Below the pieces are notes generated by a model. It was given only the letters and a program-made list of their open reading frames with translations, was not told the DNA's origin and made no database searches. A program made the translations under genes and the position numbers. From contig NZ_FQXH01000005.1 of the NCBI RefSeq assembly GCF_900129915.1, positions 62,001 to 126,000 on the forward strand: 64,000 bases of DNA. The letters are read 5' to 3'. This document shows, piece by piece, positions 56,463-64,000 of this stretch. The DNA is from Tepidibacter thalassicus DSM 15285. Its GTDB lineage: Bacteria > Bacillota > Clostridia > Peptostreptococcales > Peptostreptococcaceae. The stretch's first letter is position 1. Each line of letters opens with the position of its first letter.

Positions 56463-57845
56463 ATGAATAAGAATGAAATTTTATTTGAAAAAATAGCATT
56501 AGAAGTTAAAGCTTTGATAGATAGTGAGAAAATAGTTGAATTAAATCGATACTTAGAGGAGCTTCATCCCCGAGATATAGCTGAAATATTAGTTGATTTA
56601 GAAGAAGAAAAAAGAATTAAGTTATTTGAAGTGCTTCCTTGGGAAATTGGAGCAAAAGTACTAGATGAACTTGATTCTGATATATTTTCTTCTATTTTGT
56701 CTAAAATTAGTATTGAACATAAAAAGAAAATACTTGATTTAATGTCTCAAGATGACATGGTTGATATTTTAAGTGATCTTTCAGAGGATAAAAGGCAAGA
56801 AATTATAAATCTTTTAGATTCAGAGCTAGCCGAAGATATAAAAGAATTATTGGTATATAAAGAAGATTCTGCTGGGGGTATAATGACAACTGATTTTATT
56901 GCTCTGAGAAAAGATATTACAGTTTATTCAGCGATAGAATATTTAAGAGAAAATGCTCCTGATGCAGAAACTATTTATTATGTATATGTTATAGATAAAG
57001 ATCAAAAATTAGTTGGAGTTATATCTTTAAGAGAGCTTATAATAGCAAAACCTAATTCTTTAATTGAAGATATAATGAGTGAAAAGGTAATATCGGTAAA
57101 TGTAAATGATGACCAAGAGGAAGTTGCAAAACTTGTATCTAAATACGATTTTTTAGCAATTCCAGTTACAGATATAAATGGAAAACTTAGAGGTATAATT
57201 ACTGTTGATGATATAATAGATGTTATACAAGAAGAAGCAACAGAAGATATATATAAATTTGCTGGAACTTCGGAAGCAGAAAGTGAACATTTAGAAGAAG
57301 ATAAATTTTTTTCAAAGGTTATATATTCTGTTAAAGCAAGACTTCCTTGGCTTTTAATTACTTTACTTGGAGGAACTTTATCAGCTACAATACTTGGAAA
57401 GTATGAAAGTACTATAAGTCAATATACTGCTGTATCTTTTTTTATGCCTCTTTTAACAGGAATGGGAGGAAATGTTGGGACTCAATCTTCAACGCTTACA
57501 GTTAGAGGTATTGCTACAGGACATGTAGACATGAAAAGAGCTTTTAAAACAATATTTCAAGAAATGAGTGTTGGAGCTAGCGTTGGAGTTGTATGTAGTG
57601 TTATAATTTGTATTGTTGCTTATTTATGGATGGGAGATTTTAAATTAGGTGTAGTTGTAGGAATTGCCATGGCTGCAAATATGTTGACAGCTGCAACTAT
57701 AGGGACTTTAGTTCCTATAATTTTTAAAAAGCTTGGAGTAGATCCAGCTGTTGCTTCTGCTCCGTTTATTTCTACAACTCTTGATATAACAGGACTTACA
57801 ATTTATTTTACTTTAACCACAGTGCTTTTACTAAAAATTTCTTAA
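56463..57845 (+). CDS. mgtE: Magnesium transporter MgtE
   Basis: 460 residues from ATG 56463 (TTGGGGGTGAAAACT). N-domain of alternating helices (LHPRDIAEILVDLEEEKRI), two CBS domains (about 135-255), a plug helix and five membrane helices including PLLTGMGGNVGTQSSTLTVRG. Mg2+ channel gated by cytosolic Mg2+. I see no M-box riboswitch in the 23-base gap before it. Confidence 0.95.
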   Translation: MNKNEILFEKIALEVKALIDSEKIVELNRYLEELHPRDIAEILVDLEEEKRIKLFEVLPWEIGAKVLDELDSDIFSSILSKISIEHKKKILDLMSQDDMVDILSDLSEDKRQEIINLLDSELAEDIKELLVYKEDSAGGIMTTDFIALRKDITVYSAIEYLRENAPDAETIYYVYVIDKDQKLVGVISLRELIIAKPNSLIEDIMSEKVISVNVNDDQEEVAKLVSKYDFLAIPVTDINGKLRGIITVDDIIDVIQEEATEDIYKFAGTSEAESEHLEEDKFFSKVIYSVKARLPWLLITLLGGTLSATILGKYESTISQYTAVSFFMPLLTGMGGNVGTQSSTLTVRGIATGHVDMKRAFKTIFQEMSVGASVGVVCSVIICIVAYLWMGDFKLGVVVGIAMAANMLTAATIGTLVPIIFKKLGVDPAVASAPFISTTLDITGLTIYFTLTTVLLLKIS

Positions 57846-57855
57846 GTATATTAAG

Positions 57856-57902
57856 CCCTCTTCTTACCTAAAATAAAATTAAATGGATAGAAGGGGGTTT
57901 TT
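57856..57902 (+). terminator. Intrinsic terminator after mgtE
   Basis: CCCTCTTCT (57856-57864) pairs with AGAAGGGGG (57889-57897) with one wobble across a 24-base loop, then TTTTT. The AGAAGGGGG arm also serves as the ribosome binding site of yqzL, so the structure could modulate its translation. Confidence 0.65.
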
Positions 57903-57906
57903 AAAA

Positions 57907-58074
57907 ATGAAAAATTTTTGCTGGGAATTTTTTAAAAAAACTGGTAATATAGAAGCTTTTATGTATATAACGGCATTTAAAAATTTTTATTTTGAGAGTG
58001 AAAATACAAGGGAGAAAAAGGATAACTATGCTTATAAATACAGATGGGATAGTATTAAAATCGATAAAATATGA
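57907..58074 (+). CDS. yqzL: YqzL-like protein
   Basis: 55 residues: MKNFCWEFFKKTGNIEAFMYI then TAFKNFYFESE and a charged tail. The W-x-x-F-x-x-T-G-N-I-x-A-Y/F-x-x-Y/I pattern and location just before recO identify YqzL, of unknown function. ATG 57907 with GAAGGGGG 8 bases upstream. It overlaps recO by 47 bases, more than usual. Confidence 0.78.
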   Translation: MKNFCWEFFKKTGNIEAFMYITAFKNFYFESENTREKKDNYAYKYRWDSIKIDKI

Positions 58075-58774
58075 AGAAACAGATTTGATATTGACATTAT
58101 TTACAAGAAAACTTGGGAAAATTTCTGTTTTAGCAAAGGGTGCAAAAAGAACAAATAGTACTATTTTATCAGGAACTCAAGTTTTTTCTTATTCTAATTT
58201 TTTACTTTATAAATCTTCAAGTATATATAAGATAAGTCAATGTGAACTGAAAGAAAATTTTTACAATTTAAGTTGTGATATAGATTTGTTATCTCATGCT
58301 TCTTATGTAACTCAATTAGTTGAAAGTAGTACATTTGAAAATCAAACAAATAATAGGTTGTTTGATTTATTTTTAAAAACATTGTATTTATATTCTAAAA
58401 ATGAGTTAAATTATATATATATAACTAAAATATTTGAACTTAAATTTTTACATTATATAGGATATAAACCAAATGTTTTAAAATGCGTTAATTGTGGTAA
58501 TAATAATTTAAATAAAGGTAAATTTAGCATATTAGAAGGTGGAATGCTTTGTAAAGAGTGTGCCTATGTAGATAGTAGTAGTTTGAAAATTGATTTTTCA
58601 ACTGTAAAATTAATGGAATATATATTAAAAAATGACATAATAATATGTAGCAAAGTAAAAGTTTCAGAATATATTATAAATCAGTTAGATAATATTTTAA
58701 AAATGTATTTGAAATTTCACCTTGGAGATCTAAATTTAAAATCTTTAGGCTTTTTAGAAAATTCAAAGGGGTAG
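58028..58774 (+). CDS. recO: DNA repair protein RecO
   Basis: 248 residues from ATG 58028 (GAAAAAGGATAACT); an upstream frame from 57992 lacks a site. N-terminal OB fold (LINTDGIVLKSIKYEETDLILTLF, in parts), FSYSNFLLYKSS, and a zinc finger LKCVNCG...MLCKECA (about 155-185). Loads RecA with RecR in recombinational repair. Usual yqzL-recO order. Confidence 0.93.
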   Translation: MLINTDGIVLKSIKYEETDLILTLFTRKLGKISVLAKGAKRTNSTILSGTQVFSYSNFLLYKSSSIYKISQCELKENFYNLSCDIDLLSHASYVTQLVESSTFENQTNNRLFDLFLKTLYLYSKNELNYIYITKIFELKFLHYIGYKPNVLKCVNCGNNNLNKGKFSILEGGMLCKECAYVDSSSLKIDFSTVKLMEYILKNDIIICSKVKVSEYIINQLDNILKMYLKFHLGDLNLKSLGFLENSKG

Positions 58775-58784
58775 GAGTGATACT

Positions 58785-59300
58785 ATGGAAATTACATTGG
58801 AAAAAATTGATGAAATCATGAAAAGAATGAACGTAAGTTATGAAAAAGCAAAAGAAGCTTTAGTTAATGCAAATGGGGATGTAGTAGATGCTTTAATTTA
58901 TCTTGAAAAAAAGGATGTGAATGTTTTAAAAGGGATTAATGAAAAGGGAAATGAATTGATAGAAAAGTTAAAAGAAATACTTAAAAAAGGAAATGTAACT
59001 AGAGTAATGGTAGAAAAAGATGGAGATGTGTTATTAAATCTTCCTGTAACAGTTGGAGCAATTGGTTTGGTTTTAGGGCCTGTAGCTACAATAGTAGGAG
59101 TTTCTGCAGCTATGGTTACAAAATATAAGATAAAAATAGTAAAAGATGATGGAGAAACTTTAGATTTAAATGAAATGACACAAGATTCATTGACTGAAAT
59201 AAAAAGTAAAATGAATTTAAAAAACAAGGATAACAAGGATATAACTGAAGAAGTTATAAAAGAAGAAAAGCAAGATACATCTAATGAGCTTGACAAATAA
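58785..59300 (+). CDS. UBA-like / DUF4342 domain protein
   Basis: 171 residues. An N-terminal UBA-like helical bundle (IMKRMNVSYEKAKEALVNANGDVVDALIYL, in parts) is followed by the DUF4342 part with NVTRVMVEKDGDVLLNLPVTVG and the hydrophobic AIGLVLGPVATIVGVSAAMV. C-terminal tail acidic. Function unknown. ATG follows AAAGGGGTAGGAGTGATACT. Promoter for glyQS lies within its last codons. Confidence 0.88.
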   Translation: MEITLEKIDEIMKRMNVSYEKAKEALVNANGDVVDALIYLEKKDVNVLKGINEKGNELIEKLKEILKKGNVTRVMVEKDGDVLLNLPVTVGAIGLVLGPVATIVGVSAAMVTKYKIKIVKDDGETLDLNEMTQDSLTEIKSKMNLKNKDNKDITEEVIKEEKQDTSNELDK

Positions 59301-59318
59301 ACCTTATTTTGCTAAATT
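59290..59318 (+). promoter_or_regulatory. Probable glyQS promoter
   Basis: TTGACA (59290-59295), 17 bases, TAAATT (59313-59318), inside the 3' end of the DUF4342 gene. Transcripts would begin near 59325 and meet the terminator at 59336-59374 before glyQ. Confidence 0.6.
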
Positions 59319-59335
59319 AAAAATTAGAATTGTGT

Positions 59336-59374
59336 AAAATTTAGCCTTTCGCACTGCGAAAGGCTAAATTTTTT
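59336..59374 (+). terminator. Intrinsic terminator in the glyQ leader
   Basis: AAATTTAGCCTTTCGC pairs with GCGAAAGGCTAAATTT around a 3-base loop (ACT), followed by TTT. Strong. It ends the recO-DUF4342 transcript and also lies downstream of the only good promoter for glyQS. Confidence 0.88.
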
Positions 59375-59397
59375 AAACTATTGTAGGAGGTAAGAAA

Positions 59398-60276
59398 ATG
59401 AATTTTCAAGATATGATACTTGCACTACAAAATTATTGGGCTAAGCAAGGTTGTATTGTAATGAACCCTTATGATATAGAAAAAGGTGCTGGAACTATGA
59501 GTCCATATACTTTTTTAAAATCACTTGGACCTGAGCCATGGAAAGTATGTTATGTAGAGCCTTCAAGGAGACCAACAGATGCTAGATATGGAGAAAATCC
59601 GAATAGATTGTATCAGCATCATCAATTTCAAGTAATATTAAAGCCATCTCCTGATAATGTTCAAGAACTTTATTTAAATAGTTTAAAAACTATAGGGATA
59701 AATCCAGATGAACATGATATTAGATTTGTAGAAGATAACTGGGAAGCTGCAGCCGTTGGAGCATGGGGACTTGGTTGGGAAGTATGGCTTGATGGTATGG
59801 AAGTTACTCAGTTTACATATTTCCAACAAGTAGGAAGTATTGACTGTGAGCTGGAATCAGCAGAACTTACTTATGGGCTTGAAAGGCTAGCTATGTATAT
59901 TCAAGAGAAAGATAATGTATATGATTTACAATGGAATGATGAATTAACTTATGGAGATATATTTAAAAAAGCAGAATACGAACATTCTGTTTATAGTTTT
60001 GAAGAGGGAAATGTTGATATGATGCTTGAACATTTTAATACTTATGAAGAAGAAGCAAAAAAACTTTTAGAAAAAGGATTAGTTCTTCCAGCTTATGATT
60101 ATATATTAAAATGTTCTCATACATTTAATGTATTAGATGCAAGAGGGGCAATAGGTGTTAGTGAAAGAGCTTCATTTATAGCGAGGGTTAGAACTATGGC
60201 GAGAATGGTTGCAAACGCTTATGTAAAACAAAGAGAAGAAATGGGATACCCTCTTTTAAAGAAAGGAGGAAAATAA
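59398..60276 (+). CDS. glyQ: Glycyl-tRNA synthetase alpha subunit
   Basis: 292 residues. [63 protein letters not shown] and [18 protein letters not shown] (each read in parts) are the class II catalytic alpha subunit signatures. Forms the alpha2beta2 enzyme charging tRNA-Gly. ATG follows TGTAGGAGGTAAGAAA; glyS begins 2 bases after the stop. Confidence 0.97.
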   Translation: MNFQDMILALQNYWAKQGCIVMNPYDIEKGAGTMSPYTFLKSLGPEPWKVCYVEPSRRPTDARYGENPNRLYQHHQFQVILKPSPDNVQELYLNSLKTIGINPDEHDIRFVEDNWEAAAVGAWGLGWEVWLDGMEVTQFTYFQQVGSIDCELESAELTYGLERLAMYIQEKDNVYDLQWNDELTYGDIFKKAEYEHSVYSFEEGNVDMMLEHFNTYEEEAKKLLEKGLVLPAYDYILKCSHTFNVLDARGAIGVSERASFIARVRTMARMVANAYVKQREEMGYPLLKKGGK

Positions 60277-60277
60277 T

Positions 60278-62347
60278 ATGAATAAAGATCTTTTATTTGA
60301 GATAGGATGTGAAGAAATTCCTGCTAGATTTATGAATAGTTCATTAAATCAGTTGAAGGAAAATGCAGAAAAATTTTTAAATGAAAATAGATTGAATTTT
60401 AAAAGTATAAAAACATATGGAACACCTAGAAGACTTACTTTAATAGTTGAAGGATTAAATGATAAGCAGTACGATTTAGAAGAAGAAATAAAAGGACCAG
60501 CTAAAAAGATTGCTTTTGATGAAGAGAATAATCCAACTAAACCATTACAAGGATTTATGAGAAGTAAAGGTGTAAATTTAGATGATTTGTACTTTAAGGT
60601 AGTAGGAAAAGAAGAATATGTATTTGCAAAAATAAAAGAAAAAGGAAAAAATACTGAAGATGTTTTAAAAGATTTACTTCCAAACATAATAAGATCTATA
60701 AATTTTCCTAAATCAATGCGTTGGGGAGGAAAAAATTTACGATTTGCAAGACCGATAAGATGGATAGTATCAGTTTATAATGGAGAAACTTTAGAATTTG
60801 ATATAGAAGGAATAAGAGCTTCAAATATTACAAGAGGACATAGATTTTTAGGAAGCGATAATATAGTTGTAAATTCAGTCGATGAATATTTGAATAAATT
60901 GAGAGAAAACTATGTAATACTTGATCAAAATGAAAGAAGAGAAATAATAAAAGAACAATGTATAAAAGTAGCAAGAGATTTAGATGGACAAATTCTTTTA
61001 GATGAAGATTTGCTTGAAGAAGTTACTTATATATTAGAGTATCCAACCGCTTTTTATGGAGAATTTAAGGAAGATTATTTAAAACTTCCAAAAGAAGTAG
61101 TAATAACTCCTATGAAAGAGCACCAAAGATATTTTCCAGTAGTAAAAGAAGACGGAAGTTTACTTCCTAATTTTATAACTGTTAGAAATGGAACTGATTA
61201 TAAAATAGAAAATGTTAAAAAGGGAAATGAAAAGGTACTTGAAGCAAGACTTGCAGATGCGCTATTTTTCTATAAAGAAGATACTAAAAAACCACTTGAA
61301 AGTTATATTGATGGACTTAAAAATGTAGTTTTTCAAGAAAAACTTGGAACTGTATATGATAAAACTCTTAGGATAGAAGAATTGTCTAAAAAGTTAATTC
61401 AAGATTTAGGATATGAAGAAGAAAAAGAAGAAGTATTAAGGGCTGCAAAGCTTTGTAAAGCAGATTTAGTTACTAATATGGTATTTGAATTTACTGAACT
61501 TCAAGGCGTTATAGGAAGGGAATATTCAAAGGTATCTGGAGAAAAGGAAATAGTATCAGAAGCTATTTTTGAACATTATCTTCCGAGATTTTCAGGAGAT
61601 AATCTTCCAAGTACAAAAGCTGGAATAGTACTTTCTATAGCTGACAAATTAGATTCGATAGCAGGTTTTTTTGCAATAGGAATTCAGCCTACAGGGTCTT
61701 ATGATCCATATGCTTTGAGAAGACAAGCTTTAGGTATAATTAATATCATAATGGATAAAAACATTAGCGTGAGTTTAAAACAAATTATAAATTACTCTCT
61801 AGATAATTATACTAATTTAGATTTTGATAAAGAAAAAGTAGCTTTAGAAATACTTGAATTTTTTAAACAAAGAATTAAAAATTTATTTAGTGAAAAGGGA
61901 ATAAGATATGACGTTATAGATGCAGTATTAAGCAGTAATACTGATGATATAGCTGATATGTATATTAGAGCAAAAGAGCTCAATTTATGGATAGAAAAAG
62001 ATGAAATTGTAGAAATATTAACTGCATTCAATAGAGTTTCGACTTTAGCACAAAAAGCAGAATGTAGTAAAGTAAATGAAGATTATTTACAAGTAGATGA
62101 AGAAAAAATTCTTTACAATAAATTTAAAGAAGTAAGTAAAAATGTAAATTTAGCTATACAAAAAGCAGAATATTCAAAAGCATTAGATGAGTTTATAAGT
62201 TTAAAACAACCTATTGATAATTTATTTGATACTGTAATGATTATGGATAAAGATGAAAATATAAAAAATAACAGGCTTGCTTTATTAAAACAAATATACG
62301 ATACAATGCTTTTAATATGTGATTTATCAAAAATAGTATATAAGTAG
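60278..62347 (+). CDS. glyS: Glycyl-tRNA synthetase beta subunit
   Basis: 689 residues, full length. LLFEIGCEEIPARFMNSSLNQL at the N-terminus, PKSMRWGGKNLRFARPIRW, TPMKEHQRYFPVV, LADALFFYKEDTKKPL, the HD-like centre and PTGSYDPYALRRQALGI, with a C-terminal tRNA-binding helical region. ATG after AAAGGAGGAAAATAAT. Works with GlyQ. Confidence 0.97.
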   Translation: MNKDLLFEIGCEEIPARFMNSSLNQLKENAEKFLNENRLNFKSIKTYGTPRRLTLIVEGLNDKQYDLEEEIKGPAKKIAFDEENNPTKPLQGFMRSKGVNLDDLYFKVVGKEEYVFAKIKEKGKNTEDVLKDLLPNIIRSINFPKSMRWGGKNLRFARPIRWIVSVYNGETLEFDIEGIRASNITRGHRFLGSDNIVVNSVDEYLNKLRENYVILDQNERREIIKEQCIKVARDLDGQILLDEDLLEEVTYILEYPTAFYGEFKEDYLKLPKEVVITPMKEHQRYFPVVKEDGSLLPNFITVRNGTDYKIENVKKGNEKVLEARLADALFFYKEDTKKPLESYIDGLKNVVFQEKLGTVYDKTLRIEELSKKLIQDLGYEEEKEEVLRAAKLCKADLVTNMVFEFTELQGVIGREYSKVSGEKEIVSEAIFEHYLPRFSGDNLPSTKAGIVLSIADKLDSIAGFFAIGIQPTGSYDPYALRRQALGIINIIMDKNISVSLKQIINYSLDNYTNLDFDKEKVALEILEFFKQRIKNLFSEKGIRYDVIDAVLSSNTDDIADMYIRAKELNLWIEKDEIVEILTAFNRVSTLAQKAECSKVNEDYLQVDEEKILYNKFKEVSKNVNLAIQKAEYSKALDEFISLKQPIDNLFDTVMIMDKDENIKNNRLALLKQIYDTMLLICDLSKIVYK

Positions 62348-62351
62348 TTAG

Positions 62352-62385
62352 AGCCGGGTAACAACCCGGCTTTAAATCTTTATTA
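62352..62385 (+). terminator. Terminator after glyS
   Basis: AGCCGGGT (62352-62359), loop AACA, ACCCGGCT (62364-62371), then TTAAATCTTT. Stable stem, weak T run. Confidence 0.8.
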
Positions 62386-62414
62386 CAATTACTTGGAAAT
62401 TATAAATTTTTATA

Positions 62415-62463
62415 TTTACATATAATGCATAAGGATATATAATATACTATATAATATAGTATA
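62415..62463 (+). promoter_or_regulatory. Promoter and palindromic operator for the CcpN-like gene
   Basis: TTTACA (62415-62420), 17 bases, TATAAT (62438-62443). Starting at the end of the -10 is a perfect 9-bp inverted repeat TATACTATA (62443-62451), TAA, TATAGTATA (62455-62463), covering the predicted transcription start. Its placement suggests autorepression. Confidence 0.6.
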
Positions 62464-62470
62464 ACACATT

Positions 62471-63118
62471 TTGAGAGAGGTGGTTATTATTCAATTAAAT
62501 GATCGTCAAATGAAGATAATAGAAATAGTAAAAGAACATGAGCCTATAACTAGTGAACAAATAGCTTCAATGCTTAATGTAACAAGAGCTACTTTAAGAC
62601 CAGATCTTGCAATACTTACTATGACTGGTATTTTGGATGCAAGACCTAAAGTTGGATATTTTTATGCAGGGATTGATGAAAATAATATAATATCTAAAAA
62701 ACTTAAATCAAAAAAAGTAAGTGAAATAATGAGTATTCCAGTTCTTTTAACTGAAGAAACTACAGTTTATAATGCTATAGTTACTATGTTTTTAGAGGAT
62801 GTAGGAAGTATATATATAACAAATAATGGTTATTTATCGGGGGTGGTATCTAGAAAAGATTTATTGAAAAGTACTATAGGAGGAATAGATATTAATAAGA
62901 TTCCAGTTGGAATGATAATGACTAGGATGCCTAATATTGTTTTAGCAAATCCAAATGATAGTATTTCTGAAGCTGTAAAAAAAATAATAGATCATGAAGT
63001 TGATTCTATTCCTGTTGTTGAGATAGAGTTAAAAAATGAAAAAGAGTATTATAAAGTGATTGGAAGAATTTCTAAAACTAATATAGCGAGATTATTTGTA
63101 GAATTATGTGGAGAATAG
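62471..63118 (+). CDS. ccpN: CcpN-like HTH-CBS transcriptional regulator
   Basis: About 215 residues. N-terminal winged HTH (LNDRQMKIIEIVKEHEPITSEQI, ASMLNVTRATLRPDLAIL) and two CBS domains (about 85-140 and 150-210). In Bacillus CcpN represses gluconeogenic genes, and its gene pairs with ppsR/yqfL as here. The start is uncertain: TTG 62471 and GTG 62480 have no properly spaced Shine-Dalgarno, whereas GAGAGAGGTGG is ideally spaced from ATT at 62489, giving a product starting at the expected I-Q-L-N-D-R-Q. Confidence 0.9.
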   Translation: MREVVIIQLNDRQMKIIEIVKEHEPITSEQIASMLNVTRATLRPDLAILTMTGILDARPKVGYFYAGIDENNIISKKLKSKKVSEIMSIPVLLTEETTVYNAIVTMFLEDVGSIYITNNGYLSGVVSRKDLLKSTIGGIDINKIPVGMIMTRMPNIVLANPNDSISEAVKKIIDHEVDSIPVVEIELKNEKEYYKVIGRISKTNIARLFVELCGE

Positions 63119-63129
63119 AGAGGTGTTTT

Positions 63130-63966
63130 ATGGAAAATTTAGTTATATATATAATATCTGATTCTTTGGGAGAAACAGGAGAACAAGTAGCAAGAGCTTC
63201 TATTGGTCAATTTAACATAAATAATTATGAAATGAGAAAATATCCTTATGTACTTGATGTTAATTTTTTAGATGAAATTTTAAATGAAGCGAAAAATGAA
63301 AATTCAATAGTAGTATATACATTGGTAGATTTAGAACTTGCAAATTATGTTGCTAAGTTTTGTGAAAATAATAAAATACCTAGCATAGATTTAGTTAGTC
63401 CTTTGCTTAAATCAATATCTTTAAGAACTAATTTAAAACCTTTAAGAGAGCCAGGAACAATAAGAAAATTAGATGAGAAATACTTTAAAAGAGTAGAAGC
63501 TATAGAATTTGCAGTTAAATATGATGATGGAAAAGATCCTAGAGGGCTTGTAAAATCAGATTTAGTTCTTATTGGTATATCAAGAACATCAAAAACTCCT
63601 CTTAGTATGTATTTAGCTAATAAAAATATAAAAGTAGCAAATGTTCCTTTAGTACCAGAAGTTCCAGTACCTAAAGAGTTATTTGAAATACCATCTAAAA
63701 AAATAATAGGTCTTACAAATACTCCAGAAAAGTTAAATGAAATAAGACAAGAAAGATTAAAGTCTTTAGGTCTTTCTAGTAATGCAAATTATGCAACTAT
63801 GGAAAGGATTTTAGAAGAAATTGAATATGCTGAAAAAATAATGAAAAAAATAGGATGTCCTATTATTGATGTGTCAAATAAAGCTATTGAAGAAACAGCT
63901 GGTCTTATTATAAACATAATGAAGGAAAATGGACTTAGAGTTTATAAGGGTTTTTTAAATAGTTAA
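63130..63966 (+). CDS. ppsR: Pyruvate, phosphate dikinase / PEP synthase regulatory protein
   Basis: 278 residues from ATG 63130 (AGAGAGGTGTTTT). IYIISDSLGETGEQVARAS at the N-terminus, GISRTSKTPLSMYLA P-loop (about 150-164), and IGLTNTPEKLNEIRQERL are DUF299/PDRP features. A bifunctional ADP-dependent kinase and Pi-dependent pyrophosphorylase acting on PPDK or PEP synthase. Gene order ccpN-ppsR predicts ppdK downstream of this window. Confidence 0.95.
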   Translation: MENLVIYIISDSLGETGEQVARASIGQFNINNYEMRKYPYVLDVNFLDEILNEAKNENSIVVYTLVDLELANYVAKFCENNKIPSIDLVSPLLKSISLRTNLKPLREPGTIRKLDEKYFKRVEAIEFAVKYDDGKDPRGLVKSDLVLIGISRTSKTPLSMYLANKNIKVANVPLVPEVPVPKELFEIPSKKIIGLTNTPEKLNEIRQERLKSLGLSSNANYATMERILEEIEYAEKIMKKIGCPIIDVSNKAIEETAGLIINIMKENGLRVYKGFLNS

Positions 63967-64000
63967 GTTTATAAGTTTATATTTAATATAAAAAAGGGAG

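Noticed and set aside
56439..56463. M-box magnesium riboswitch before mgtE
   Set aside because: The gap is only about 23 bases and mgtE follows era closely.
1..64000. CRISPR arrays, tRNA or rRNA genes, insertion sequences
   Set aside because: No regularly spaced repeats, no cloverleaf-like CCA-ended segments, and no transposase genes were recognised by reading.

Overview
The window is chromosomal DNA of a low-GC, endospore-forming anaerobic Firmicute, probably a Clostridia/Tissierellia-type bacterium. The evidence is very AT-rich codon use, strong AGGAGG ribosome binding sites, frequent TTG/GTG starts, and the conserved order prmA-rsmE-mtaB-hinT-rpsU-yqeY followed by yqfC-yqfD-phoH-pgpH-ybeY-dgkA-cdd-era-mgtE-yqzL-recO-glyQS-ccpN-ppsR, with sporulation genes yqfC/yqfD. 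Species cannot be assigned from sequence reading alone.

Layout. (1) 1-3007: host genes for a copper-amine-oxidase-N-domain surface protein, prmA and rsmE, then the first ten codons of the original mtaB. (2) About 3008-44188: a complete-looking prophage of about 41 kb inserted inside mtaB. A large serine recombinase lies at its left end. The prophage has an immunity region with an inverted-repeat operator, an early operon of many small proteins (Spo0E-like, NUMOD4-HNH, small membrane and zinc-ribbon proteins), a replication/partition module (HUH-type Rep, RecU, SprT-like zincin, ParA, ParB) and an ArpU-like late regulator. These are followed by lambda-type packaging and head genes (Nu1, GpA, portal, ClpP-type protease with a nested scaffold start, decoration protein, capsid E), a P2/Mu-type contractile tail and baseplate (sheath, tube, frameshifted assembly chaperone, tape measure, X, D, V, U, W, J, I), a diversity-generating retroelement (DGR), and a lysis module (XhlA, holin-like proteins, amidase endolysin). 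(3) 44085-64000: host genes resume, beginning with an mtaB whose promoter, ribosome binding site and first 34 codons come from the phage.

Two systems stand out. The DGR (Avd at 38075, template repeat TR at 38441-38533, reverse transcriptase at 38638, target gene at 39713 with variable repeat VR at 40299-40391) shows 12 TR/VR differences over 93 aligned bases, and all 12 are at template adenines. This is the signature of adenine-specific mutagenic retrohoming, here diversifying a receptor-binding-type tail protein. The second is the integration design: insertion cuts mtaB after codon 10, but the phage right end supplies a sigma-A-like promoter, a Shine-Dalgarno sequence and a substitute N-terminus. 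The tRNA-modifying enzyme is thus rebuilt under phage-derived control while the original promoter side ends in a phage terminator.

Other readable regulatory features include a textbook -1 frameshift signal (T TTT TTA plus stem-loop) in the tail chaperone gene, a promoter/operator overlap at the phage switch, a palindrome between parA and parB, a candidate cos region between the two terminase small-subunit-like genes, and a glyQS leader that contains an intrinsic terminator but no recognisable T-box.
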